NCBI GenBank assembly: GCA_024681855.1
Contig: JAILAB010000046.1
Span: 1 to 37,546, forward strand
Direction: 5' to 3'
Source: Elusimicrobiales bacterium
GTDB lineage: Bacteria > Elusimicrobiota > Elusimicrobia > Elusimicrobiales > UBA9959
Length of the DNA: 37,546 nucleotides
The translations under genes were made by a program, and so were the position numbers. This document shows, one piece after another, positions 18,746-26,098 of this stretch; within the stretch, counting starts at the first letter, position 1; each line of letters opens with the position of its first letter. A model generated the notes under the pieces. That model was not told the origin of the DNA and did not search any database. It was given only the letters and a program-made list of their open reading frames with translations.

Positions 18746-19300
18746 TTATATTTTTTCGGTCATATCAGGCTTATGGCTATCGCTTGCCTTGCTTTCTGTT
18801 TCGGCTGTGATATTTTCGCCGTAAGCTTCTTTCTCTTCATTAATGTTTTCATCGATTTCGGCTGTAAAAATAGGGCCTGTTTCTCTTAGCGCTGCTATTC
18901 CGGCCAAAAATGCGCATATTTCGCATGGAAGCCAGCGGAAGGAGTATAAAGCGAACATGCTTGAGTCCGTGTAGCGGGTAAATGAATGTCCTGCGAAGAA
19001 GCTTGCCATGCACATGGCTGCGAATACAAGCACTTTATCATTCAAAACCCTGTTCATGATTAAGGTGGAATAGAACTGCCCTATGCATATAAGAGCGCAT
19101 GCCAGAGCGAAAGAGAAGCCTGGCAGTAATATTTTTTTTACCAGAAGAGCCGGTTTGGGGCTGAAAAGCATAGCGGAGCATTTTGAGAACAGCGTTATTC
19201 CTGCTTGTGATAAAAAAGCAGTAATGGCCCCGACAAGAAGAGCTAGTATGAAATAGCTAATAAACAAAAAAAACAGGCGCGAAGTGGAATTATTCTTCAT
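18746..19300 (-). CDS. Hypothetical membrane protein with acidic C-terminal tail
   Basis: I do not recognise this 184-residue protein. Hydrophobic segments at about 8-30, 57-76, 87-104 and 112-136 suggest four membrane helices. The last ~40 residues are strongly acidic (EIDENINEEKEAYGE) and presumably soluble. AAGGTG lies 7 nt before the ATG. It is downstream of era and may be co-transcribed with it (gap of 59 nt). No functional motif seen. Confidence 0.75.
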   Translation of the reverse strand: MKNNSTSRLFFLFISYFILALLVGAITAFLSQAGITLFSKCSAMLFSPKPALLVKKILLPGFSFALACALICIGQFYSTLIMNRVLNDKVLVFAAMCMASFFAGHSFTRYTDSSMFALYSFRWLPCEICAFLAGIAALRETGPIFTAEIDENINEEKEAYGENITAETESKASDSHKPDMTEKI

Positions 19301-19359
19301 TTGATTTCACCTTGGGCTGGTATTTTCATCAGTTTTGCATTGCTTTTGTCTTATAATGC

Positions 19360-20271
19360 TTAAAGCAAGCCGTTTTCTTTTAAAAATTCAGAATTGTTTT
19401 GCCAGTTCTCCGTTACTTTTACATATAAATGCAGCATGGCGGGACGGTCAAGGAATTTTGAAATGGCTTTTTCTGAATTTTCCCTAAGCTGTTTAAGCAT
19501 TCTGCCGCCTTTGCCTATGATTATGCCTTTTTGGCTTTCCCTTGCCACGTGGATTGATGCATCTATTTCATCTTTCAGGCCGGGCATTTCACGGAAGCTC
19601 TCAATCTGCACTGCTGCAGAATAAGGCACTTCCTTTGAAAATATCTTAAAAATCTGTTCCCTTATTATTTCAGCCGCATAAAACCTTTCCCAGCGGTCTG
19701 TTATCTGATCTTGCGGATAATAGGCTGGATGCTCAGGCAGGACTTTCTCTATTGCATTGCGCAGCTTTCCCACATTGTTGCCGTGGAGAGCGGAAATAAA
19801 AAATGTCTCCTTAATCGGCAGCATCTGCTGGAAAAAAGCGGCAGTTTCCTTAGCTTTTTCTTGCGAAGCGATGTCCATTTTGTTTACGGCTAAGAATATC
19901 GGACAGGTTATGTTTTTAAGCTGTTCAAAAAGAGGCAGCTTTTCTTCCGGAGGCAGAGAAGGCTCCGTAAGCAGCACTAATGCATCTCCTTCTTCAGATG
20001 CCGCCCGTTTTATTGAATGTTCCATCGCTCTTTCAAACTTATTGCGCGCTCTTAAAAAACCTGGAGTGTCTACGAATATAGCTTGAAATCTCTTGCTGTT
20101 AAGTATGCCAAGTATATTGTTCCTGGTGGTCTGCGGTTTTTCTGATATTATGGATATTCTGGCCGCGCATAACAGGTTCAGCAGCGTAGATTTTCCGGCA
20201 TTAGGCAGTCCGGTAATAGGAACGAAGCCGGCTTTGAAGCCCGGCTTCTTTGCATTAGGCTGTTCTGTCAT
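19360..20271 (-). CDS. era: GTPase Era
   Basis: Era is an essential GTPase that binds the 3' end of 16S rRNA during 30S assembly. The 303-residue product has G1 GLPNAGKS (21-28), a threonine-bearing switch I (QTTRN), G3 DTPG (68-71), G4 NKMD (130-133), G5 SALHG and the C-terminal KH domain with IIIGKGGRMLKQL. Length is normal. The start lies 7 nt after the stop of the DUF296 gene without a clear Shine-Dalgarno sequence, so coupling to that gene is likely. Confidence 0.97.
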   Translation of the reverse strand: MTEQPNAKKPGFKAGFVPITGLPNAGKSTLLNLLCAARISIISEKPQTTRNNILGILNSKRFQAIFVDTPGFLRARNKFERAMEHSIKRAASEEGDALVLLTEPSLPPEEKLPLFEQLKNITCPIFLAVNKMDIASQEKAKETAAFFQQMLPIKETFFISALHGNNVGKLRNAIEKVLPEHPAYYPQDQITDRWERFYAAEIIREQIFKIFSKEVPYSAAVQIESFREMPGLKDEIDASIHVARESQKGIIIGKGGRMLKQLRENSEKAISKFLDRPAMLHLYVKVTENWQNNSEFLKENGLL

Positions 20272-20278
20272 GTCAGTT

Positions 20279-20728
20279 TTATCGCAATGCTACAGGGTTT
20301 GCCCACAGTGAAAGCTGCGTTGCCTTGTCTTTCTTACGGTTTTTCGGGTCTCCGGAAAGTTCCTGTATGAATATTTCCGCGCTGAAAACCCTGGTGCCTG
20401 ACATTAAATGCCCTCCCCATGTTTTGCCCTCGCTGTCCGAAAGCGTTATGTGCGTATGTGTCATTGGCCTGTCATCAAAGAGGCTGACATTTCCGGAAAG
20501 GGAAAGTATTTCCATTTCCTCTTTTTTCGTAATTTTTATGTATTTTTTTGTCTTTTGATTATAGATGCCGAAAGTAGCCTGGTCAATGGCTCCAATGCCT
20601 TGTATGAAGCCGCACTGTATGTCATGGTGTATGCAAAATTCTTCAATGGTCTGCAACAGATCTTCGCCTTTCAGAATGCTAAATAAAAAAGTTCTGCCGG
20701 TAAGATAGGGTTTTTCCTGAGCCTGCAT
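20279..20728 (-). CDS. PPC/DUF296-domain protein
   Basis: The 149-residue protein is a single PPC (DUF296) domain. Matching segments are LLQTIEEFCIHHDIQCGFIQGIGAI, THTHITLSD with the metal-binding histidine pair, and GGHLMSGTRVFSAEIFIQEL. In plants this domain is joined to AT-hooks; stand-alone bacterial members form trimers and have no proven function, though the histidines bind metal in structures. It starts just after AGGATTT-type sequence and precedes era by 7 nt. Confidence 0.9.
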   Translation of the reverse strand: MQAQEKPYLTGRTFLFSILKGEDLLQTIEEFCIHHDIQCGFIQGIGAIDQATFGIYNQKTKKYIKITKKEEMEILSLSGNVSLFDDRPMTHTHITLSDSEGKTWGGHLMSGTRVFSAEIFIQELSGDPKNRKKDKATQLSLWANPVALR

Positions 20729-20838
20729 AAATCCTCCGCTTTTTGTTTCAGATCTTATGTCGTATTAACAATAGCCGTTTAGAAGCCGCTTGTTTCGCAA
20801 TTCTATATATTTTACAAAATTAAATTAAAGTTAACAAT

Positions 20839-20868
20839 TTGCAAAAAGCGCGGCTAAATGCTTATAAT
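20839..20868 (+). promoter_or_regulatory. Promoter of the fructose-bisphosphate aldolase gene
   Basis: TTGCAA (20839-20844; 4 of 6) and a consensus TATAAT (20863-20868) are 18 nt apart. The predicted start near 20875 leaves a ~60-nt leader ending in GGAGG 5 nt before the ATG at 20934. It is the best-formed plus-strand promoter in the window, in keeping with a highly expressed glycolytic gene. Confidence 0.6.
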
Positions 20869-20933
20869 TTATTTAGTGCCGCTAAAGTGCAGCTGCTAAA
20901 TCTAAGAGCAAGCCTGGCGGCATGGAGGCATAA

Positions 20934-21914
20934 ATGAACGCAATATACAAAGAACTTGGTTTTGTAAATACTCGCGAGATGTTTAAGAAAGCAATGGAAG
21001 GCGGATATGCCGTTCCTGCTTATAACTTTAACAATATGGAACAGCTCCAGGCTATTCTTACTGCCTGCGTGCAATCCCGTTCCCCTGTTATTCTCCAGAT
21101 TTCCAAAGGCGCTCGCAATTACGCAAATGCCACGCTGCTTCGCTGGATGGGCCGCGGCGCTATTGAAATGATTAAAAAAATGAAAGAAGGCCCGGTGCCG
21201 GTGGCTTTGCACCTTGACCACGGCGATTCTTTTGAGCTCTGCAAAGACTGCATAGACAATGGTTTTTCATCAGTTATGATTGACGGTTCATCTCTTCCCT
21301 ATGAGAAGAATATAGAGCTTACTAAAAAAGTGGTGGACTATGCCCATCAGTTTGATGTTACCGTTGAAGGCGAGCTCGGAGTTCTTGCCGGAATAGAAGA
21401 TGAAGTTTCATCAGAGCATTCACATTATACAGATCCTGCCCAGGTTGAAGACTTCGTGAAACGCACCGGCGTTGATTCTCTGGCAATATCCATAGGCACA
21501 AGCCACGGCGCTTATAAATTCAAAGTTAAGCCCGGAGAAGAAGTGCCTCCGCTCCGCTTTGACATTCTTGAAGAAGTTGAGCGCCGCATTCCGGGCTTCC
21601 CGATTGTGCTTCATGGCGCATCATCAGTTCTTAGCGAATATGTTGATATGATCAATAAGTATGGCGGCAAAATGGAAAACGCAGTAGGAGTTCCGGCAGA
21701 GCAGCTGCGCAAGGCTGCGAAATCCGCAGTATGCAAAATCAATATTGACTCTGACGGCCGCCTTGTTATGACAGCCATTGTCCGCAAAACTTTCGTGGAA
21801 AAGCCCACAGAGTTTGATCCGCGCAAGTATCTTGGCCCGGCTCGCGATGAGCTTATCAAGATGTACAAAGATAAAAATGAGAATGTTCTCGGTTCAGCAG
21901 GCCGCATTGCTTAA
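20934..21914 (+). CDS. fba: Class II fructose-1,6-bisphosphate aldolase
   Basis: The zinc-dependent aldolase interconverts fructose-1,6-bisphosphate and two triose phosphates. The 326-residue protein has VPAYNFNNMEQ near the start and HLDHG (93-97), which gives the catalytic Asp and a zinc His. EGELGVLAG and GTSHGAYKF add further zinc ligands, and IVLHGASSV and NIDSD bind substrate phosphate. It fits the class IIB type. It is monocistronic, with its own promoter and a strong terminator. Together with the PPi-dependent phosphofructokinase in this window it covers consecutive glycolytic steps. Confidence 0.96.
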   Translation: MNAIYKELGFVNTREMFKKAMEGGYAVPAYNFNNMEQLQAILTACVQSRSPVILQISKGARNYANATLLRWMGRGAIEMIKKMKEGPVPVALHLDHGDSFELCKDCIDNGFSSVMIDGSSLPYEKNIELTKKVVDYAHQFDVTVEGELGVLAGIEDEVSSEHSHYTDPAQVEDFVKRTGVDSLAISIGTSHGAYKFKVKPGEEVPPLRFDILEEVERRIPGFPIVLHGASSVLSEYVDMINKYGGKMENAVGVPAEQLRKAAKSAVCKINIDSDGRLVMTAIVRKTFVEKPTEFDPRKYLGPARDELIKMYKDKNENVLGSAGRIA

Positions 21915-21939
21915 TATTTTTAGACAAACTGCAAAAGAA

Positions 21940-21967
21940 ACGCCCCTTATAATGAGGGGCGTTTTTT
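21940..21967 (+). terminator. Rho-independent terminator after fba
   Basis: The 8-bp stem ACGCCCCT/AGGGGCGT with a 7-nt loop is followed by TTTTTT. It lies 26 nt after the fba stop. Confidence 0.9.
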
Positions 21968-21970
21968 ATT

Positions 21971-21976
21971 TATAAT
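21971..21976 (+). promoter_or_regulatory. Consensus -10 box for a probably leaderless transcript
   Basis: A perfect TATAAT stands 6 nt before the ATG at 21983, so transcription would begin at or next to the start codon. No Shine-Dalgarno sequence is present and the DNA just upstream is the fba terminator. No -35 match is seen. Confidence 0.45.
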
Positions 21977-21982
21977 TGTATC

Positions 21983-23437
21983 ATGCGGGATAAAATTAAA
22001 GTATGGGATATTCTCATAATAGGCGGCGGAGCATCTGGCCTGTCAGCAGCCATAGAGGCGGCCCGTTCTGGCACTTCCGTAATAGTTCTTGAAAAAAATC
22101 ATGTCCCGGGCCGCAAAATACTTTCCACTGGCGCAGGAAGATGCAATTTCTCAAATGAGCGCATAACGCCTGAAGATTATAATGAGAGCGGCAGAAGCCT
22201 AGTCAAAAGCGCATTTCAAGCCTTGCCGCCGCATGAAATACTAAATTTTTTTGAAAGCCTTGGCCTGTTATGGATAAAAGGGCCTGAAGGAAGGCTTTTC
22301 CCCAGGTCAATGAAGGCTCAGGACGTGGTTAATGTGCTTGTGAATGAAGCCCGCAGGCTTGGCGCAGAAATAAGGCTGCTTGTAAAGGCACTGCGTATTG
22401 TGCCGCTGCAGCGTTTGCCGGAATTTGCGGCATTTAAGCCTTGTCCGCAGGGAAACAGTTTAACTGATAATGCCGGTATATTTGCTGTTGAAGCTGAAAA
22501 AGCCTTGCCGCAATGGGAAAATAAAAAGGACAATGCTGCCTTGCTAAATGCGGCCTCGGGAAGGAAAGCTGCTTCTGGAAAAGAAATTTTTTATGCCAGG
22601 AATGTGATAGTTTCCGCAGGCAGCCCGTGCTGCGCGCGCATAGGCGGCTCATATTCAGGATATGAGCTGTTAAAGCCTCTTGGCCATACGGTTACTGATA
22701 TTATTCCGGTTATAACTCCGCTGGAGGTTAAGGAGAAATTCCTTAAAGATGCAGACGGCGTTAGGACTGATGCGGCAATTAAATTTATACAGCGCGGAAT
22801 TGAAAGAGGAATTGAAACAGAACATCCCAGAATTTTGAAGGAGAGCATTATAACCTCCTCTGTCGGAGAAATAATATTTTCTAAAGGATTTCTTTCCGGC
22901 CCATGTGTTCTTTCCTGCGCACGCTTAGTTCAGGAAAAATTGCGGCTTGGCCCGGTATATGCTGATCTGGATTTTTTCCCCGAATATTCCGCAACAGATT
23001 TGCATTCCATGCTTGCGGCAAGGCTGGCTCGGCTGCATGGTTCTCAGTTCCAGGCTTTTATTGCCGGACTGCATAATGAAAAACTTCTGCTAATGCTTGC
23101 CTCCCTTACCGGAATAAAATCCTGTTCGCCAATTACTGACATAAGGCCTGATTCAATGGCTGCTTTTGAAAAATCATTAAAGGCTTTCCGTATTGAAATA
23201 ACAGGCCCTGCCGGTTTTGAGGAGGCCGCCGCTGCTTCCGGCGGAATATGCTCTGGCGACATTATCCCTGTCTCTTTTGAGTCAAAGATATGCGGCGGCC
23301 TTTTCATAACCGGGGAAGTTTTGGATGTGGACGGCAGGTCTGGCGGTTTTAACCTTCATTTTGCATGGACATCTGGCATTCTTGCCGCAAGGGCTGCGGT
23401 AGCCAGGCAACATATTAGGCATTCAGTCAGGCAATAG
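21983..23437 (+). CDS. FAD-dependent oxidoreductase of the HI0933/BaiN family
   Basis: The 484-residue flavoprotein has the dinucleotide fold ILIIGGGASGLSAAIEAA (11-28), the family signature GRKILSTGAGRCNFSN (43-58), and the C-terminal GGLFITGEVLDVDGRSGGFNLHFAW motif. Some relatives (BaiN) act in bile-acid 7-dehydroxylation, but most of the family has no known substrate, and I would not assign one. It is longer than the usual ~400 residues by an insertion around 135-200. The first in-frame ATG lies 6 nt after a consensus TATAAT and lacks a ribosome binding site, suggesting leaderless expression. Confidence 0.92.
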   Translation: MRDKIKVWDILIIGGGASGLSAAIEAARSGTSVIVLEKNHVPGRKILSTGAGRCNFSNERITPEDYNESGRSLVKSAFQALPPHEILNFFESLGLLWIKGPEGRLFPRSMKAQDVVNVLVNEARRLGAEIRLLVKALRIVPLQRLPEFAAFKPCPQGNSLTDNAGIFAVEAEKALPQWENKKDNAALLNAASGRKAASGKEIFYARNVIVSAGSPCCARIGGSYSGYELLKPLGHTVTDIIPVITPLEVKEKFLKDADGVRTDAAIKFIQRGIERGIETEHPRILKESIITSSVGEIIFSKGFLSGPCVLSCARLVQEKLRLGPVYADLDFFPEYSATDLHSMLAARLARLHGSQFQAFIAGLHNEKLLLMLASLTGIKSCSPITDIRPDSMAAFEKSLKAFRIEITGPAGFEEAAAASGGICSGDIIPVSFESKICGGLFITGEVLDVDGRSGGFNLHFAWTSGILAARAAVARQHIRHSVRQ

Positions 23438-23512
23438 CTTTATAAATTTGTTTTGGCTCTTTTAAAGAAAAGTATTGATACAATGTAATTATAAAGAATG
23501 CAAAGATTACTT

Positions 23513-23579
23513 CGTCGTATTGAACTTGTTTCAGGACCTCTTTAAGTTGCAGAGATGATGAAATAAACTCAGCATGACG
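23513..23579. repeat. MITE/REP-like imperfect palindrome
   Basis: The outer arms start CGTCGTATTGAACTTGTTTC and end with the near reverse complement GAAATAAACTCAGCATGACG. Of 20 positions, 14 match and all six differences are transitions. The inner CTCT/AGAG pair shares the same centre (23546), so the whole 67 nt folds as one long hairpin. Elements with ends like GTCATGCTGAACTTGTTTC are, from memory, a common dispersed class in bacterial genomes. Confidence 0.5.
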
Positions 23580-23678
23580 CAAAAAATGTAAAATCAATAA
23601 TCTTCTTATAAAGAGCGTTTGGTTTATTATATGCAATGCCCTAATCAATCCGTCAATATTTAGCCGCAATATTTTGAT

Positions 23679-23710
23679 AAAAAAACAGCCCTTTTTTTTA
23701 AAGGGCTGTT
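23679..23710 (-). terminator. Rho-independent terminator for the minus-strand secreted-protein pair
   Basis: On the minus strand an 11-bp stem AACAGCCCTTT/AAAGGGCTGTT (forward 23684-23710) with a 5-nt loop is followed by a T run. It lies 25 nt past the stop at 23736. The reverse orientation also has T-rich flanks but a weaker tail. Confidence 0.85.
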
Positions 23711-23735
23711 CCTTAATGGCATTTTTTTAGCTGGT

Positions 23736-24695
23736 TTAAAAAATATTGCTGGAGGCAGAGTTCCCTTCCGGCAATGGCGGAAGACCCTGCTGATTTTCAA
23801 GCGGATCTTCAAGCTCATTTTGTTCCCCGTTGATAAGGTCTTTGATTACTTGGTTTCCCTCATTCTTATTGTTTGTGCTTTCAGTTTTTTTCTGCTCTGC
23901 TTTTTTTTCAGCGGCATTTGCATTTGTTTCACTGGCAGAAGCATTCTTCATTGCTGAATTAAGCACATCTGATATTTCAGGTATTTCCGCTGCCGCTTCC
24001 TGTGCCGTATTAGGCTTGGCCTGAGCCGATTTCATTGAGGTTTCATCATTTTCATTATTGTTTTTTTTGTTATTGGGCTTACATAGGCTTGGCAGTTTTT
24101 CCAAAGGAACTGATATTCGGCGCGCATAGTATCCCCGGCCATTTTCAGCGTCTGAGACATAAAGATTTATTACAAGCTCATCATCTTCTTCTTTGAATGT
24201 GCCGCTTACTATAAAGTTTCCGGAATTGGCAAGCAGATTTTCGTTTGCTTGTTCTGTGCCTTGCTGAGAATTTTCCTGCTTTGCTTGTGTTTCAGGCTTG
24301 GCTGCCTTAGCTTTATCCTGTTTTTTTAATTTTTCTTTCTCTAATTCTTTTTTATCATTGTCATCTTTTGCGGCCTTCTTGAAGAAACGGTACGCGGTTA
24401 CTCTGCCAGGCATAGCCTGTGCCATGGAATTGCGCATTTCCGTTTCTATTAGGCCTGCCATATCAAGGCTGTCTTCATAGCCATTCTCAAATGATGAAAC
24501 AGTGAAACATGCAGGCGCTGCCAAATTTTGATTAGCAGCAATTTCCTTTACCGCAGCGTCAAATACTGCTTCAAAGCCTCCTGAGCTTCTGCCTGCTGAT
24601 AAGAAGCTGAAAGGGGATGTTCCTAAGCCGCTTGTGGCATATACAGCCAGTGCGGCAACAATTATCATGCCAGTTATCCATAAAAATTTTTTCAT
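23736..24695 (-). CDS. Hypothetical membrane-anchored protein with low-complexity linkers
   Basis: The 319-residue protein begins with a basic residue pair and a hydrophobic helix (FLWITGMIIVAALAVYATSGL), which may be a signal anchor. Residues ~43-105 and ~160-205 look folded and recall FlgO/CsgG-type domains (GGFEAVFDAAVKEIA, NFIVSGTFKEEDDELVINLYV). Between and after them are long K/E/Q/N-rich stretches of low complexity (~112-155 and ~215-300). I do not recognise a family for the full protein. The start overlaps the stop of the upstream FlgO-like gene by 4 nt (ATGA), so the two are coupled, and a terminator follows. Confidence 0.75.
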   Translation of the reverse strand: MKKFLWITGMIIVAALAVYATSGLGTSPFSFLSAGRSSGGFEAVFDAAVKEIAANQNLAAPACFTVSSFENGYEDSLDMAGLIETEMRNSMAQAMPGRVTAYRFFKKAAKDDNDKKELEKEKLKKQDKAKAAKPETQAKQENSQQGTEQANENLLANSGNFIVSGTFKEEDDELVINLYVSDAENGRGYYARRISVPLEKLPSLCKPNNKKNNNENDETSMKSAQAKPNTAQEAAAEIPEISDVLNSAMKNASASETNANAAEKKAEQKKTESTNNKNEGNQVIKDLINGEQNELEDPLENQQGLPPLPEGNSASSNIF

Positions 24696-25243
24696 ATTGC
24701 CCTCTTTGCCCTTTCAGCTGTTTTCGGCTGTAATTTTCTTGACAGTTCTGCCCGTTTAACCTTTATCCTTTCCGAAACGAGCATAAGCCCGTTTTTGAGG
24801 CTTGTTACATTGATGTTTATTATCGCATATGCGCTGTCAAAGTAATAGCTGCCGCTTATCAGATAATCTGCCCCGGCAATGCTGCCAAAGGACTGCAAGT
24901 TTTCAAGATTGTTGAAAAGCGTTTCCCTGTCCGCAGAAATTTTGCTTAATAAGGATTCGGTGCTGTTTTTTATCATAAGGCGGCCAGGCATTTCCCTAAT
25001 AAGGGCAATGCTCAGCTCATCCTCTATGGCATAGCTGAGGTTTAGCCGCAGATTGCTTGTTGTTTCCCTAAAGTCAAGAAATGCAAATTTAGCATCCTGC
25101 GGTATTTCTGCTCTGCCAGCTATTTTCTTGCTTGCCTTGGTAAGGGCATCTTCTAGGGCCGTGCTGCGGGCAGAAGCTGGAACAGCCGCAAACATTAATG
25201 CCAGCGGCATGGCCAGCGCCAGTAAAAACTTTGCTGTTTTCAT
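24692..25243 (-). CDS. Secreted FlgO/CsgG-like protein
   Basis: The 183-residue product has a signal peptide (KFLLALAMPLALMFAAVPASA). The mature part follows the FlgO/CsgG/LpoB pattern: KFAFLDFRETTSNLRLNLSYAIEDELSIAL, a beta strand, then a helical stretch and GSIAGADYLISGSYYF, which matches the G-AD-vv-G motif of that superfamily. The protein has no lipobox. Family members are periplasmic or outer-membrane-attached proteins supporting flagella, curli or penicillin-binding proteins; which role applies is unknown. Two copies of AAGAGGT-like sequence precede the ATG. Confidence 0.75.
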   Translation of the reverse strand: MKTAKFLLALAMPLALMFAAVPASARSTALEDALTKASKKIAGRAEIPQDAKFAFLDFRETTSNLRLNLSYAIEDELSIALIREMPGRLMIKNSTESLLSKISADRETLFNNLENLQSFGSIAGADYLISGSYYFDSAYAIININVTSLKNGLMLVSERIKVKRAELSRKLQPKTAERAKRAI

Positions 25244-25294
25244 ATCGCTTTAACCTCTTTTGACCTCTTTAATATATTTCATGTCTTTTTCAAA

Positions 25295-25300
25295 ATTATA
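25295..25300 (-). promoter_or_regulatory. Possible -10 box of the FlgO-like gene pair
   Basis: A consensus TATAAT on the minus strand lies about 52 nt before the ATG at 25243. There is no good -35 at normal spacing (a T-run only). Confidence 0.35.
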
Positions 25301-25389
25301 TATTATTTGCAATATGAAAAAAAGCAGAATGTGCTGTGCACGAATTAATCTTGTTCTTGCAGCGTTAATTCGCGCTTGTAAGACAGATA

Positions 25390-25419
25390 TTCAGCCTTTC
25401 AAAACAAAAACAGTATAAT
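25390..25419 (+). promoter_or_regulatory. Possible promoter of the RDD-family gene
   Basis: A consensus TATAAT at 25414-25419 with a weak TTCAGC at 25390-25395 (18-nt spacer). The ATG follows 31 nt later, with GGAG 7 nt before it. Confidence 0.4.
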
Positions 25420-25450
25420 ATGAATAACTTAATATAGAAATGGAGCATAT

Positions 25451-26056
25451 ATGGCTGAATTTAATCAAAACAATAATATGACAGGCAGTCCTGTTCCTCC
25501 GCATGGCAAGGCAGATATTGCTATTCCGGGTTTAAAACCTAATCTTTCCGTTCCTCCTGTAAATCCTGCGGTAAGGCCATTGCCTGCTGCATCGGCAAAG
25601 GAGGCGGCATCCCGGACTTTTTTTTCTATCGGAAAACTTAAAACCGCATCCCCGTGGCTGCGCTTTCTTGCTTATCTCATAGACATAAATATTGCTACAG
25701 GCATTGGCTCAGGACTTTTTTTCGTGTTTTTTCATTTCTTTTTAAAAACCAATTCCAGCTTGCCTGTGCAAAAGATAGTCTTTTTCTCTGGAACAGCTTT
25801 AGCATGCATAATTGGAAACTGGCTTTATTCCGCGATGTTTGAATCATCGTTTAGGCAGGCCACTCTTGGAATGATGATATGTTCATGTAAAGTTGTGAAT
25901 GAAGATGGCTCCAGGATTACATTTTCACAGGCCAGCAAGCGTTTTTTTGCTAAGGCCATTGTTTTTGTATCATTTGGAATATTATTTCTGCCGGCTTTCT
26001 TCGGACGCAGTGCCTTTCAGGATTTTTTCACTGGCATGCCGGTTGTTAAGAAGTAA
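25451..26056 (+). CDS. RDD-family membrane protein
   Basis: The 201-residue protein has a proline-rich cytoplasmic N-terminus (~1-65), followed by an RDD domain with three membrane helices (~72-97, 107-128, 165-183). The RDD hallmark residues are present: R71 and D78 in RFLAYLIDIN, and a later acidic residue in QDFFTGMPVV. The typical FRQATLGMMICSCKVV loop is also there. RDD proteins are of mixed, mostly unknown, function; some act as sodium/proton antiporters or scaffold membrane complexes. It precedes a DUF445 gene by 42 nt, probably as a pair. Confidence 0.88.
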   Translation: MAEFNQNNNMTGSPVPPHGKADIAIPGLKPNLSVPPVNPAVRPLPAASAKEAASRTFFSIGKLKTASPWLRFLAYLIDINIATGIGSGLFFVFFHFFLKTNSSLPVQKIVFFSGTALACIIGNWLYSAMFESSFRQATLGMMICSCKVVNEDGSRITFSQASKRFFAKAIVFVSFGILFLPAFFGRSAFQDFFTGMPVVKK

Positions 26057-26098
26057 AAAAATTAAAAGGCATTATATAAGTGTCGGGAACTTTGCTAA

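Larger units (their letters stand above)
23438..23735. other. 298-bp convergent intergenic region with palindromic element and terminator
   Basis: The region lies between the plus-strand flavoprotein gene and a minus-strand secreted-protein gene. It holds an imperfect palindromic repeat at 23513-23579 and a minus-strand terminator at 23679-23710. I see no gene; the minus-strand reading frame across it is a by-product of the repeat. Confidence 0.6.

Noticed and set aside
20862-21221. 119-codon minus-strand open frame
   Set aside because: Antisense to the aldolase 5' region and its promoter.
23427-23669. 80-codon minus-strand frame containing RHAEFISSSLQLKEV
   Set aside because: This peptide is a by-product of translating the palindromic repeat; similar spurious peptides appear in many genomes.
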